Shown: in pieces, positions 1 to 7,611 of the stretch
How positions within the stretch are numbered: position 1 is the stretch's first letter
Layout of the letters: each line of letters opens with the position of its first letter
DNA from: Nitrospirae bacterium CG1_02_44_142
Lineage (GTDB): Bacteria; Nitrospirota; Thermodesulfovibrionia; Thermodesulfovibrionales; UBA1546
Direction of reading: 5' to 3'
Length of the DNA stretch: 16,931 nt
Assembly (NCBI GenBank): GCA_001871685.1
Contig: MNVK01000054.1
Span: 1 to 16,931 of the forward strand
Translations under genes and position numbers: made by a program
The notes under the pieces: model-generated
Told to the model about the DNA's origin: nothing
The model's input: the letters and a program-made list of their open reading frames with translations, nothing else
Databases searched by the model: none

Positions 1-19
1 GGTTTTAAGGGAGGCAGCC

Positions 20-1966
20 GTGAAAGAGCCAAGGGTTAAGAGTCAAGAACCGGAAGTCATAGTGAATAATAAAAAACGAACTTTCATCTTTAAATTCGTT
101 GCCCGTTACTCGCTGCTCATTATTTTCTTCTTTCTATTCACTGTCCACTGTTCACTATTGATTGGCAATGCTGAAGCTGCCCAGGCGGCCGGGAAACTCA
201 CAAAGGTTGCCGGAAGGGTGGATGTGCTGAGGGTTGGAACCGCTGCGGCTGTAACGGTAAAACCTGGAGATACTGTAAATGTGGGAGATATTATCAGGAC
301 CAAGAGCGATGGTAAGGCAGAGATTACCTTTATTGACAACAGCGTAATGACAGTCGGACCAAAATCCAGGCTCGGCATAGACGAATACCTCTTTAAACCG
401 GCTGAGAAAAAGAGGGCGGCGTCTTTAAAACTTTACAGAGGCAAGACAGGATTTATTATTCCAAAACCGGTTTATCATGCCTCAGGCAGCAAGTTTGAAA
501 TGAAGACCAGGACGGCAGTTGCGGGGGTGAGAGGGACCGAGGGAATACTTTATACAGACGGCGTAGAGAGGGTTTATGTAAAAAAGGGCGTTGTGAATTT
601 TTCAAATCCTCTCGGCTCGGTGGTGGTTACTGCAGGCAAGGTTGGCGAGGCAGTAACAGGCGCTCCACCTTCAGAAAGGCCGTACAGTGAAAGGGAATAC
701 AAAAAACAACAGGAAGGAACGACACCTCCTGCAAAGGCGCCTGATAAAAAGACAGAGGCTGAACCCGGGAAAGACGAAAATGCCGGAGGTAAAAAAGGAG
801 AGAAAGCGCCGCCTCCTGCTGCGCCTCCGGTAGATGCGGACTTTGCTCTTTTGCCGCCTCCACCCGGAACCAGCGGGCTTTTGCCGCCTCCGCCTGAAGG
901 GTTTACAATACTGCCGCCTCCGCTGATACCTATTACAACTATTGCGTTAAATAAATCATTCAATGTATCAGCCGGCATTCTGGATGGAGAAATAGAGTGG
1001 TTTGAAGGCTCGCCTTACAATTCCCATGACACCGCCGCAGTTATTCAGAGCGGCGGCTCCATATCCGGTTCGTTTAACCAGACAATACTTGAGGGAGGAT
1101 ATTACCATTTAGATATAAACGGCTCTTATGCCTGGGACGCGGGCAAATCCGCTTCTCCCGTGTATCCTGCCAGTGATGATTCCTTCCATCTCTTTTTTTC
1201 AGGCAATACATCTGAAGGCAAGCCGTTTTACGGAGGCAGCGCCGGAGGCATTTCTGTTTCTGATAAAAAATGGGACGGCGGAGTTATGGGCTGGATAGAG
1301 GACGGCTCAAAGAAATACTGGTATATGGGCGGGCTTACCGGCAGTTATTCAAATGTATTTTACAATAACAATACGGGTTCAAGGACAGGGCAGAGCGGCA
1401 CCTTTTCCTATGCCAATGACGGCATATTCTGGGACGGCTCCAGGCCGTTCTGGGAAGTATTCAGCAGTGTAATCCCAACGCTCCCGGGCGCCAGGCCCGA
1501 GTTTTTTGTCCCTATAACAGAGACCGCTCTCAGGACCTTTGATATATCAATAAATACAGGCCAGAGTTTAGATTTGAAGAATGCTTCGCAGACTGTAGTA
1601 GGCAGTATATCGGTTACCTCGGGCTTAGCCGGCAAGGGGATAGAACTGACGCCTGGAAGCGGACTTTTTGATGTAAATGTCAAAGGAAGTTGGAGCGCCT
1701 CAACAGCAATAGGAAACCTGCGCGATATAAACGGGACGATAAACGGGACCACTTCTATCAGCACCAGTTTTGCAGCAAAGATTGAAGGCGGCGTAAAGGC
1801 AATTAGCAGCAGCACAGCTATAGCAGGCGCAGAGATTAAAAATGGCGCCTCTGGCGCTAATAACGATACTGTGGGCATTATGATAGGAAAGATGACAGGC
1901 AGCTCCTCCGGGACTTTTGACGGCAAGGCAATAGGAGAAATGAAGTCCGGATTTATACTGCCGTAG
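20..1966 (+). CDS. Secreted FecR-domain protein with proline-rich linker and unrecognised beta-rich C-terminal region
   Basis: GTG start with a strong Shine-Dalgarno (AAGGGAGG at 7-14, 5 nt spacing). A positively charged N-terminus (KKRTFIFKFVARY, residues 18-30) is followed by a hydrophobic stretch at about 31-49 and a likely signal peptidase I site near AEA (51-53), so the protein is exported. Residues about 60-210 match a FecR domain: GRVDVLR, VGDIIRTKSDGKAEITFIDNS, then AVAGVRGTE near 167-174. Residues 215-305 are a low-complexity linker rich in Lys/Glu then Pro, with three LLPPPP/ILPPP-like repeats at 277-301. The remaining ~340 residues are rich in Gly, Ser and aromatics and probably beta-structured; I do not recognise the fold. 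FecR domains outside iron signalling often occur in large surface proteins of Gram-negative bacteria. The gene is convergent with a CHASE2 cyclase; a functional link is only a guess. Two heptamer arrays lie in the first 50 codons. Confidence 0.85.
   Translation: MKEPRVKSQEPEVIVNNKKRTFIFKFVARYSLLIIFFFLFTVHCSLLIGNAEAAQAAGKLTKVAGRVDVLRVGTAAAVTVKPGDTVNVGDIIRTKSDGKAEITFIDNSVMTVGPKSRLGIDEYLFKPAEKKRAASLKLYRGKTGFIIPKPVYHASGSKFEMKTRTAVAGVRGTEGILYTDGVERVYVKKGVVNFSNPLGSVVVTAGKVGEAVTGAPPSERPYSEREYKKQQEGTTPPAKAPDKKTEAEPGKDENAGGKKGEKAPPPAAPPVDADFALLPPPPGTSGLLPPPPEGFTILPPPLIPITTIALNKSFNVSAGILDGEIEWFEGSPYNSHDTAAVIQSGGSISGSFNQTILEGGYYHLDINGSYAWDAGKSASPVYPASDDSFHLFFSGNTSEGKPFYGGSAGGISVSDKKWDGGVMGWIEDGSKKYWYMGGLTGSYSNVFYNNNTGSRTGQSGTFSYANDGIFWDGSRPFWEVFSSVIPTLPGARPEFFVPITETALRTFDISINTGQSLDLKNASQTVVGSISVTSGLAGKGIELTPGSGLFDVNVKGSWSASTAIGNLRDINGTINGTTSISTSFAAKIEGGVKAISSSTAIAGAEIKNGASGANNDTVGIMIGKMTGSSSGTFDGKAIGEMKSGFILP
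31..65 (+). repeat. Degenerate heptamer array 1 in the FecR-protein gene
   Basis: Successive 7-bp units AAGGGTT, AAGAGTC, AAGAACC, GGAAGTC, ATAGTGA can be read at 31-65. The match is weaker than in the other arrays, but AAG/AGT words recur in the same 7-bp phase. It codes for the polar stretch before the signal peptide (residues about 5-15). Confidence 0.45.
137..164 (+). repeat. Heptamer array 2, encoding part of the FecR-protein signal peptide
   Basis: Units TTCACTG (137-143), TCCACTG (144-150), TTCACTA (151-157) and the degenerate TTGATTG (158-164). On the opposite strand these read as CAGTGAA/CAGTGGA words. The array codes for FTVHCSLLIG (residues 40-49), the end of the signal-peptide hydrophobic core. 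The same word family (ACTGTYY) builds the LptE signal peptide at 4425-4459. Confidence 0.7.
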
Positions 1967-2020
1967 CATAGGCGTGAAATATTTTAGCATTAGCGGACCG
2001 CAGGACTAAAGGGCAGGCAG

Positions 2021-3988
2021 TTATTTTTCTTTTAAGCAAACAACATTTTGCTTCTCAACTTCTGTGATGCAGGACGCCCCTTCTGCTATGGATTTAAGTT
2101 CAAAAATCTCTACGGGTTTTTCCTTGCCTTTAACTATCACCTTTTCCAGTCCTGTGATGGATACGCGGTAGATTTTATCCATTTCTACACGGCTCTTAAT
2201 TTTATTAAGAGTGAACTCGGTTATAAGGATATGTGTGTTGTACTTCCTGGTGAGCGATTCCACTCTGGAACCCAGATTTACATGGTCGCCAATTACTGTA
2301 TAGTCCATTTTTTTGCCTTCCGCCCCGATATTTCCCACAATCACTTCGCCTGTATTTATCCCTATGCCTGCGTCAAGAACAGGCTTGCCTTCGGATTTCC
2401 ATTTCTGTTGAAGTTCCTCTATTTTTTTGACCATGCCAAGAGCGCATTTTATGGCCAATTCCGCATGGTTTTCCTGCGGCATGGGAGCTCCCCAGAAAGC
2501 GACAATCGCATCGCCTACGAACTTATCAAGCGTCCCCTCCCAGAAAAAAACAATCTCGGTCATGGCCCCCAAATATTCATTGAGTATGGCAACAACCTCT
2601 TCAGGAGAATGCTTTTCCGAGAAGGACGTAAATCCCCTTATATCGGAAAACAGGATTGTAATCTCTCTTCTTTCACCGCCCAGTTTTGCCATGTCGGGAT
2701 TTCTGATTAATTCATCCACGATTTTTTCTGTAACATAGCTTGAAAACATAGCCCTCATCTTTTTTGCGTATTTTTCCTCTCTGGCGTAATTGTAGGCTGT
2801 AATGCTGATAAAAATCAGCAGGATATTGATTGACGGGTATGCAGCGTTTATCCAGAGGCCTTTTGCTGCAAATGCGTAGTAGGCCGCCGAGAATATAAGC
2901 ATGAGAGACAGCCCGGCAGCTGCGGATGCCCCAAGCGCTTTAAATCTTGAGACGGCAAGTGAAAATAAAAAACCCGTCAAGATGATTATGATGATATTGA
3001 CAACAGGAGATGCGGCTTTGAGAAATTTATTTTCAAGAACGGCTGCGATGACATTTGCATGTTTTTCCACCCCCGGCATTGCAGGAGAAAAAGGCGTTAC
3101 TCTCAGGTCATAGATTCCGACCGCAGTTGCTCCAATAAGGACGACTTTGCCCTTCAGGAGTTCGGGTTTTGCGCGGCCGTCTAAAATATCCGAGATGGAG
3201 ATATGTTTAAATGTCCGCTCTTCGCCGTAGTAGTTGATAAGGGTTCTGCCCCATTTGTCTGTTGGTATGAATCTCTTGCCAAGCTGAATGCCTTCCGCCG
3301 CCTTAAGAATAATCTTTTCCTGAGGGATTCCAAGATAAAACGCCGAGGCCTGAAGTGTAATTGACGGATAAAGATAGCCTTCATAGTAGATTACAAGAGA
3401 TTCCCACCGCAGAGTTCCGTCATTATCAGGAAACATATTTATATGCCCCAGCCCGCTTGCTTCTCTGGAGAGCTGATAGACGGGAGTAAGGGTTCTCATT
3501 GCTGTTATCGGATTGTATCTGTTGAACATTTCAGGGTTCATCACAGAGCGGTATGCTGAGTTTATGAGGGATTTATTCTCAGGCGCAGTTAATTTTTTTT
3601 CAAAGTCAAAGACCACGGGCAGCAGGACATTTCCTGCTCTGCTTATGGTTTTGCCAAGTATGGCGTCATTTTTTTCATGCTCGCTAAAAATAATGTCAAA
3701 GACTATTATCTCTGCTCCGGCGTCAGATAAATTCTTGACCAGTTTTGCTATCTTGTCCCGGCTCCACGGCCATCTCCCGAGTTTTTCAATGCTTTTTTCA
3801 TCTATGGCGGCGATAACAATATTATCCGGAGGTTTTACCTGCCCCCGTATCTTGAATCTGTAATCATAAAGTTTTTCTTCAAGCGCCTCAAATAAAGGTA
3901 ATTTAATGAATGCCGCCGCTGCTAACAGCAGTGTTATGAGAGAACCGATAAGAATGCCTGTTTTGATTCTTTTCGGAATCTTTATCAT
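2021..3988 (-). CDS. CHASE2-domain class III adenylate cyclase (membrane receptor)
   Basis: Makes cAMP from ATP in response to a periplasmic signal. Order: TM helix 11-30; CHASE2 extracytoplasmic sensor about 35-320 (LEEKLYDYRFKIRG, VIAAIDEKSIEKLGRWPWSR and LLKGKVVLIGATAVGIYDLR are typical); three TM helices about 328-346, 354-374 and 380-398; then a class III cyclase domain at 436-635. Metal-binding aspartates are visible in FSDIRGFT (D449) and VGDAIVAFWG (D493). Adenine-type specificity is suggested by K489 in LDKFVGD and T564 in DYTVIGD. The transition-state Asn/Arg pair is N571/R575 (VNLGSR). All key residues are present, so it should be active. The start codon overlaps the lptE stop (ATGA), so it is probably translated with lptE. 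E. coli has holA after lptE; here a cyclase takes that place. The FecR-protein gene ends 54 bp away in the opposite direction. Confidence 0.92.
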   Translation of the reverse strand: MIKIPKRIKTGILIGSLITLLLAAAAFIKLPLFEALEEKLYDYRFKIRGQVKPPDNIVIAAIDEKSIEKLGRWPWSRDKIAKLVKNLSDAGAEIIVFDIIFSEHEKNDAILGKTISRAGNVLLPVVFDFEKKLTAPENKSLINSAYRSVMNPEMFNRYNPITAMRTLTPVYQLSREASGLGHINMFPDNDGTLRWESLVIYYEGYLYPSITLQASAFYLGIPQEKIILKAAEGIQLGKRFIPTDKWGRTLINYYGEERTFKHISISDILDGRAKPELLKGKVVLIGATAVGIYDLRVTPFSPAMPGVEKHANVIAAVLENKFLKAASPVVNIIIIILTGFLFSLAVSRFKALGASAAAGLSLMLIFSAAYYAFAAKGLWINAAYPSINILLIFISITAYNYAREEKYAKKMRAMFSSYVTEKIVDELIRNPDMAKLGGERREITILFSDIRGFTSFSEKHSPEEVVAILNEYLGAMTEIVFFWEGTLDKFVGDAIVAFWGAPMPQENHAELAIKCALGMVKKIEELQQKWKSEGKPVLDAGIGINTGEVIVGNIGAEGKKMDYTVIGDHVNLGSRVESLTRKYNTHILITEFTLNKIKSRVEMDKIYRVSITGLEKVIVKGKEKPVEIFELKSIAEGASCITEVEKQNVVCLKEK

Positions 3989-4488
3989 TGATATACTAAT
4001 CCGGCGCGTATCTCGGAAGCCAGATTTCTCATGGCAGTTTCCGCTGCCTGCTCCTTTGCCGCAACTATGCTTTCTATATTGCCTGAACCGGGAAAAGATA
4101 CAGTAAAAACCCCGCTATTTCTTAACTCTTTGACCTTTCCGTCAGGGGAAGTAAGAAAGAACCTGGCTTTTATGAGCACCTCGTATTCGGATGCTACTCC
4201 TTCTTTTTCTGAGAGAGGTTTAAGGGTTAAATCATTTATTGTGCCGCTTATTACATGCCCTGCGCTCTTTGAAATCATTATTCCGTTTTTTATGAGTTCA
4301 TCAGCAAGCGCTTTCTGAAATTTATCTTCTAATTTTGGTTCAAATGTCCTGTTTTCAATCCTGCCTATTTTGACAGAGGTAAAGGGGAGTGTGTCTCTCC
4401 CCTGTAATGTATAACCGCAGCCAAAAACAGTAAACAGTAAACAGTAGACAGTAGACAGTAACATAAAATTTTGAACTTTTAGTCTCAT
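3985..4488 (-). CDS. lptE: LPS-assembly lipoprotein LptE
   Basis: LptE plugs the LptD barrel and helps insert lipopolysaccharide into the outer membrane. This 167-aa protein is close to the usual length. It has a lipoprotein signal peptide (MRLKVQNF, then a hydrophobic core at 9-22) ending in the lipobox V-F-G-C with the lipidated cysteine at 24, followed by GYTLQGRDTLPF, the typical start of LptE (CGYxLrG). Further family features are IGRIENRTFEPKLEDKFQKALADEL and a run of alternating hydrophobic residues. The start overlaps the leuS stop by ATGA, the same leuS-lptE order as in E. coli, which strongly supports the call. Residues 11-22 of the signal peptide are encoded by a five-unit heptamer array, which is unusual. 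Confidence 0.9.
   Translation of the reverse strand: MRLKVQNFMLLSTVYCLLFTVFGCGYTLQGRDTLPFTSVKIGRIENRTFEPKLEDKFQKALADELIKNGIMISKSAGHVISGTINDLTLKPLSEKEGVASEYEVLIKARFFLTSPDGKVKELRNSGVFTVSFPGSGNIESIVAAKEQAAETAMRNLASEIRAGLVYQ
4425..4459. repeat. Heptamer array encoding the LptE signal-peptide core
   Basis: Five exactly phased units on the + strand: AAACAGT (4425-4431), AAACAGT, AAACAGT, AGACAGT, AGACAGT (ending 4459). Read on the coding strand they are ACTGTYT words and translate to LSTVYCLLFTVF (residues 11-22), ending right at the lipobox. Confidence 0.9.
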
Positions 4489-7157
4489 ATTACTATGTTA
4501 ACAAGTTTGCCTTTAACAATAAAGACTTTTTTAAGTGTTTTCCCCTTTATAATTTCCTGTATCCTGGGTTCGTCAAGAGCTTTCCCTCTGACTTCTTCGT
4601 CTGCCAGCCCCGCAGCTATCATAATCTTTGCCTTTACTTTGCCGTTAATCTGAATAACGAGTTCTATCTCTTCTTCTTTTGCTATGTTCTCATCCCATAA
4701 AGGCCATCTCTGTTCAAGTATGTTTTTTTTGTTGCCCAGGGACTCCCACAGTTCTTCCGATATGTGTGGAGAAAATGGAGAAAGCAAAAGCAGAAGCGTC
4801 TCAATGCCGAATTTTAATATTTTCCGGTCCTCTTCCGATTTCGGCTCAAACGAACTTAGAGCATTAACAAGCTCCATAAGCGCGGCTATTGCCGTGTTGA
4901 AATGGTATTCCCGCTCCATGTCGTTTGTAACCCGCTTTATCGTCTGATGGGTCTTCCGTAGAAGCAGTGACGAGTGACGAGTGACGAGTGACGAGTTAGG
5001 TTTTAACTTCTGACACCTGACACCTGGCGCCTGACGCCTGTATTTATAAACTATTCCCCATATCCTGTTCAGAAACCTGTATGCGCCGTCAACCCCCTGG
5101 TCAGACCATTCAAGGTCTCTTTCAGGCGGCGCCGCAAAGAGCGAAAAGAGCCTTGATGTATCTGCGCCGTATTTGTTTATGAGATAGTCGGGGTCAATGA
5201 CATTCTTTTTTGACTTTGACATCTTTTCAACCCTTCCCCTCTCAACAGCTTTTCCGCATTTCACGCACTTCTCATTCTTAACATCTTCAGGGAAGAGCCA
5301 GCCGTGCTCGGGGCATTTCAACGTTTCCTTGCAGACCATTCCCTGCGTGAGGAGGTTTGCGAAAGGCTCCGGAGAGTTAATGAACCCCAGGTCTTTTATG
5401 ACACGGGTAAAAAATCTTGAATAGAGGAGATGAAGCACTGCATGTTCCACGCCGCCGATATACTGGTCCACAGGCATCCAGTAACTGAGAGCGGGACTAC
5501 CCCCCCGCTGCCCCCCCTTACCAATGGGGGGATTAAAGGGGGGTGAAGTTTCTGTGCCGGAAGTAAAGTCAATCTTTCCTTTTCCAAAACAATATGCTAT
5601 GAAGTACCATGACGAGTCAACAAATGTGTCCATAGTGTCAGTCTCGCGCCTGGCCTTGCCGTTGCATTTAGGGCAGCTTGTATTTATAAATTTTTCTGAG
5701 TCTGCAAGCGGCGAACCGCCTGTGCCTGTGAATTTCACATCCTCGGGAAGGATTACAGGAAGTTCATTTTCAGGGACAGGAACAAGACCGCATTTCTCAC
5801 AATAAATTATCGGTATCGGCGTTCCCCAGTATCTCTGTCTTGATATTCCCCAGTCGCGGAGCTTGTAATTTATTACCCTTTTGCCTAATCCTCTGCCTTC
5901 AACAAATTCTGCTATCTCAATTCTTGCAGCATCGCTTTTTAGTCTGCTGTATGAGCCAGAGTCAACAAGCACTCCATCCTCTTCAAAGGCAGCTTCAAGT
6001 CCGAAGTTGGTAATCCCCCCACGCCCCCCTTTAGCAAAAGGGGGTAAGGGGGGATTTGGCTGTTGTTCTGGAATTACCACGACTCTTATCGGAAGATTAT
6101 ACTTCTTTGCAAACTCAAAATCCCTCTGGTCATGCGCAGGTACTGACATTATCGCTCCTGTGCCGTATTCCATCAGGACAAAGTTTGCTATATAAATGGG
6201 GATTTTCTCATCATTCACAGGATTGGCTGCATAGCGCTCTGTGAAGAGTCCGAGTTTTTCATCCTCTTTGCCGTAGTGTTCTCTAATATTGTTAAGAGAT
6301 TTTTTATCAGATACGAGTTTTTCCGCAAGAGGGTGTGTCGGCGCAAGGCAAATAAATGTGGCGCCAAACAGCGTATCTGCCCTTGTAGTGAATATACGGA
6401 TTCTTTCGTCCATCCCGATGACTTTGAAATCAGCCTCAAGCCCCTCGCTTTTTCCAATCCAGTTCTTTTGCATTAAGACGACTTTTTCAGGCCAGCCTTT
6501 TAATTCATCACATGCCTTCAGCAGGTCTTCCGCATAATGCGTAATACGAAAAAACCACTGCTCCAACTCTTTCTTGATTACGGCTGTATCGCATCTCCAG
6601 CATCCATTGTCAATAACCTGCTCATTTGCAAGAACAGTCATACATGAGGGGCACCAGTTCACAAATGATGATTTTCTGTATGCCAGCCCCTTTTCATACA
6701 TCTTAAGGAAGAACCACTGATTCCACTTGTAGTAATCAGGACTGCATGTCGTAACCTCTCTGTCCCAGTCATAGCTCAAGCCCATTCTGTTAAGTTGTTT
6801 CTTCATATATGCGATGTTTTCGTAGGTCCATTTTGCCGGATGGATTCCCTCTTTTATCGCGGCGTTCTCAGCAGGCATCCCGAAGGCATCCCATCCCATT
6901 GGATGGATGACATTGAACCCTCTCATCCTCTTGTATCTTGCTATAACATCGCCGATGGCATAATTTCTGACATGGCCCATATGTATTTTTCCTGAAGGGT
7001 AGGGGAACATCTCAAGACAGTAGAATTTCTTTTTTGAAGCATCAGGTTCTGTTTTGAAAATATTTCTCTCAGCCCAGTACTTCTGCCATTTCAGCTCAAC
7101 TTTTTGGGGGTCGTATCTTTCTTCCAAAATAGTTTTTCTCCTTTTAATTTCAGGCAT
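4485..7157 (-). CDS. leuS: Leucyl-tRNA synthetase
   Basis: Charges tRNA-Leu with leucine in the cytoplasm. Class I signatures: HMGH at 59-62 and KMSKS at 645-649. The zinc-binding cysteines WCPSC...CWRC follow the first part of the Rossmann fold, and a second Cys-rich zinc module (CPEHGW...CVKCGK) precedes KMSKS. The CP1 editing domain is present, with FTTRADTLFG and TGAIMSVPAHDQRDFEFA including the aspartate needed for clearing mischarged tRNA. A C-terminal domain ends VFIVKGKLVNIVI. At 890 aa it is somewhat longer than E. coli LeuRS (860). The excess is explained by three in-frame repeat-derived segments: residues about 368-382 (in CP1), 539-553 (before SYWMPVDQYIGG) and 707-731 (link between catalytic core and anticodon-binding domain). 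No clear ribosome site precedes the ATG. It is followed by lptE with an ATGA overlap. Confidence 0.98.
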   Translation of the reverse strand: MPEIKRRKTILEERYDPQKVELKWQKYWAERNIFKTEPDASKKKFYCLEMFPYPSGKIHMGHVRNYAIGDVIARYKRMRGFNVIHPMGWDAFGMPAENAAIKEGIHPAKWTYENIAYMKKQLNRMGLSYDWDREVTTCSPDYYKWNQWFFLKMYEKGLAYRKSSFVNWCPSCMTVLANEQVIDNGCWRCDTAVIKKELEQWFFRITHYAEDLLKACDELKGWPEKVVLMQKNWIGKSEGLEADFKVIGMDERIRIFTTRADTLFGATFICLAPTHPLAEKLVSDKKSLNNIREHYGKEDEKLGLFTERYAANPVNDEKIPIYIANFVLMEYGTGAIMSVPAHDQRDFEFAKKYNLPIRVVVIPEQQPNPPLPPFAKGGRGGITNFGLEAAFEEDGVLVDSGSYSRLKSDAARIEIAEFVEGRGLGKRVINYKLRDWGISRQRYWGTPIPIIYCEKCGLVPVPENELPVILPEDVKFTGTGGSPLADSEKFINTSCPKCNGKARRETDTMDTFVDSSWYFIAYCFGKGKIDFTSGTETSPPFNPPIGKGGQRGGSPALSYWMPVDQYIGGVEHAVLHLLYSRFFTRVIKDLGFINSPEPFANLLTQGMVCKETLKCPEHGWLFPEDVKNEKCVKCGKAVERGRVEKMSKSKKNVIDPDYLINKYGADTSRLFSLFAAPPERDLEWSDQGVDGAYRFLNRIWGIVYKYRRQAPGVRCQKLKPNSSLVTRHSSLLLRKTHQTIKRVTNDMEREYHFNTAIAALMELVNALSSFEPKSEEDRKILKFGIETLLLLLSPFSPHISEELWESLGNKKNILEQRWPLWDENIAKEEEIELVIQINGKVKAKIMIAAGLADEEVRGKALDEPRIQEIIKGKTLKKVFIVKGKLVNIVI
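4967..5000. repeat. Heptamer array A in leuS
   Basis: Four perfect tandem copies of GTGACGA (4967-4994) plus a diverging GTTAGG. On the coding strand the array specifies about NSSLVTRHSSLLL. It lies in the variable linker between FLNRIWGIVYKY and RKTHQTIKRVTND of LeuRS. Confidence 0.92.
5011..5038. repeat. Heptamer array B in leuS
   Basis: Four units TGACACC, TGACACC, TGGCGCC, TGACGCC in perfect 7-bp phase, 10 bp from array A. Read on the other strand they are GGTGTCA-type words. Codes for about QAPGVRCQK in the same LeuRS linker. Confidence 0.9.
5499..5544. repeat. G/C-run palindromic element in leuS (copy 1)
   Basis: C-run, GCTG, C-run, short A/T centre, then G-run, ATTAAA, G-run: nested inverted arms able to fold on themselves. 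In the leuS frame it codes for SPPFNPPIGKGGQRGGS (residues about 538-554), absent from E. coli LeuRS at this point. Confidence 0.8.
6012..6056. repeat. G/C-run palindromic element in leuS (copy 2)
   Basis: Inverted repeat with outer arms AATCCCCCC / GGGGGGATT and inner arms CCCCCTTT / AAAGGGGG around a 4-nt centre (AGCA). Codes for NPPLPPFAKGGRGGIT (residues about 368-382) in the CP1 editing domain. It has the same design and reading frame as the copy at 5499-5544. Confidence 0.85.
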
Positions 7158-7159
7158 TT

Positions 7160-7189
7160 ATTATAAATGTGCAAGAGGAAGAATGACAA
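7160..7189 (-). promoter_or_regulatory. Candidate sigma-70 promoter just before leuS
   Basis: On the minus strand, TTGTCA (7184-7189) and a perfect TATAAT (7160-7165) are separated by 18 bp. The -10 box ends only 2 nt before the leuS ATG, so a start here would give a leaderless or 5'-trimmed leuS message. It may be coincidence. The surrounding 131-bp gap (7158-7288) shows nothing else I can support. Confidence 0.3.
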
Positions 7190-7288
7190 GGGCAGAGGAA
7201 AGAGGCTTTTAGCTGTTTGGTGGTAATTGTGTGCATGATTACGGCTGATGCGAGGAAGTTAGTTATTAGAGGATTGCTTAATCTATTT

Positions 7289-7600
7289 CTACTGCCGGAT
7301 AAACAATCTGATTATTGCAACGGCGATTAGACCGTAAATCAAATATTGGAGAAGTTGTATCAACTTGCCAAAAGATATTTTATCGCTTTTCCCGGCTGGC
7401 TCAGGTAAAACTTTTTTCTCTTCTTTGGACAGTCTTGCGAAAGATAATGCGGCATAAATAAGAACTGCCGCAAATATCAAGCCGCCTATGGCCTTTAAAT
7501 AAAATTTTGTGATTATGATTGCCGCAATAAAAAATGTGATGACAACTAAGACTATGGTAAATTTTTTTTTGGCTGTATTCCTTGATTTGGGCTGTTCCAT
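7289..7600 (-). CDS. Small three-helix membrane protein, unknown function
   Basis: 103 aa. Basic N-terminus (MEQPKSRNTAKKK), TM helices at about 14-33 and 36-54, a charged loop (ARLSKEEKKVLPEPAGKSDK) and a third helix at about 80-100 ending IRLFIRQ. I do not recognise the family. It begins 11 bp after the aspS stop codon on the same strand and is followed by 131 bp before leuS, so it is probably co-transcribed with aspS. No ribosome site is clear. That it is real is supported by its placement, strand and clean membrane-protein pattern rather than by homology. Confidence 0.65.
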   Translation of the reverse strand: MEQPKSRNTAKKKFTIVLVVITFFIAAIIITKFYLKAIGGLIFAAVLIYAALSFARLSKEEKKVLPEPAGKSDKISFGKLIQLLQYLIYGLIAVAIIRLFIRQ

Positions 7601-7611
7601 GATGTGTGCGG

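Noticed and set aside
574..978. Reverse-strand reading frame of 134 codons within the FecR gene
   Set aside because: It mirrors the Pro-rich linker and has no ribosome site or recognisable protein features.
2034..2053. Hairpin AAGCAAA/TTTGCTT as a terminator for the cyclase or FecR gene
   Set aside because: The stem is A/T-rich, lies within the cyclase coding end, and no T-run follows on either strand.
4967..5038. Possible CRISPR or minisatellite array
   Set aside because: Units are 7 bp, with no unique spacers, and are translated within leuS.
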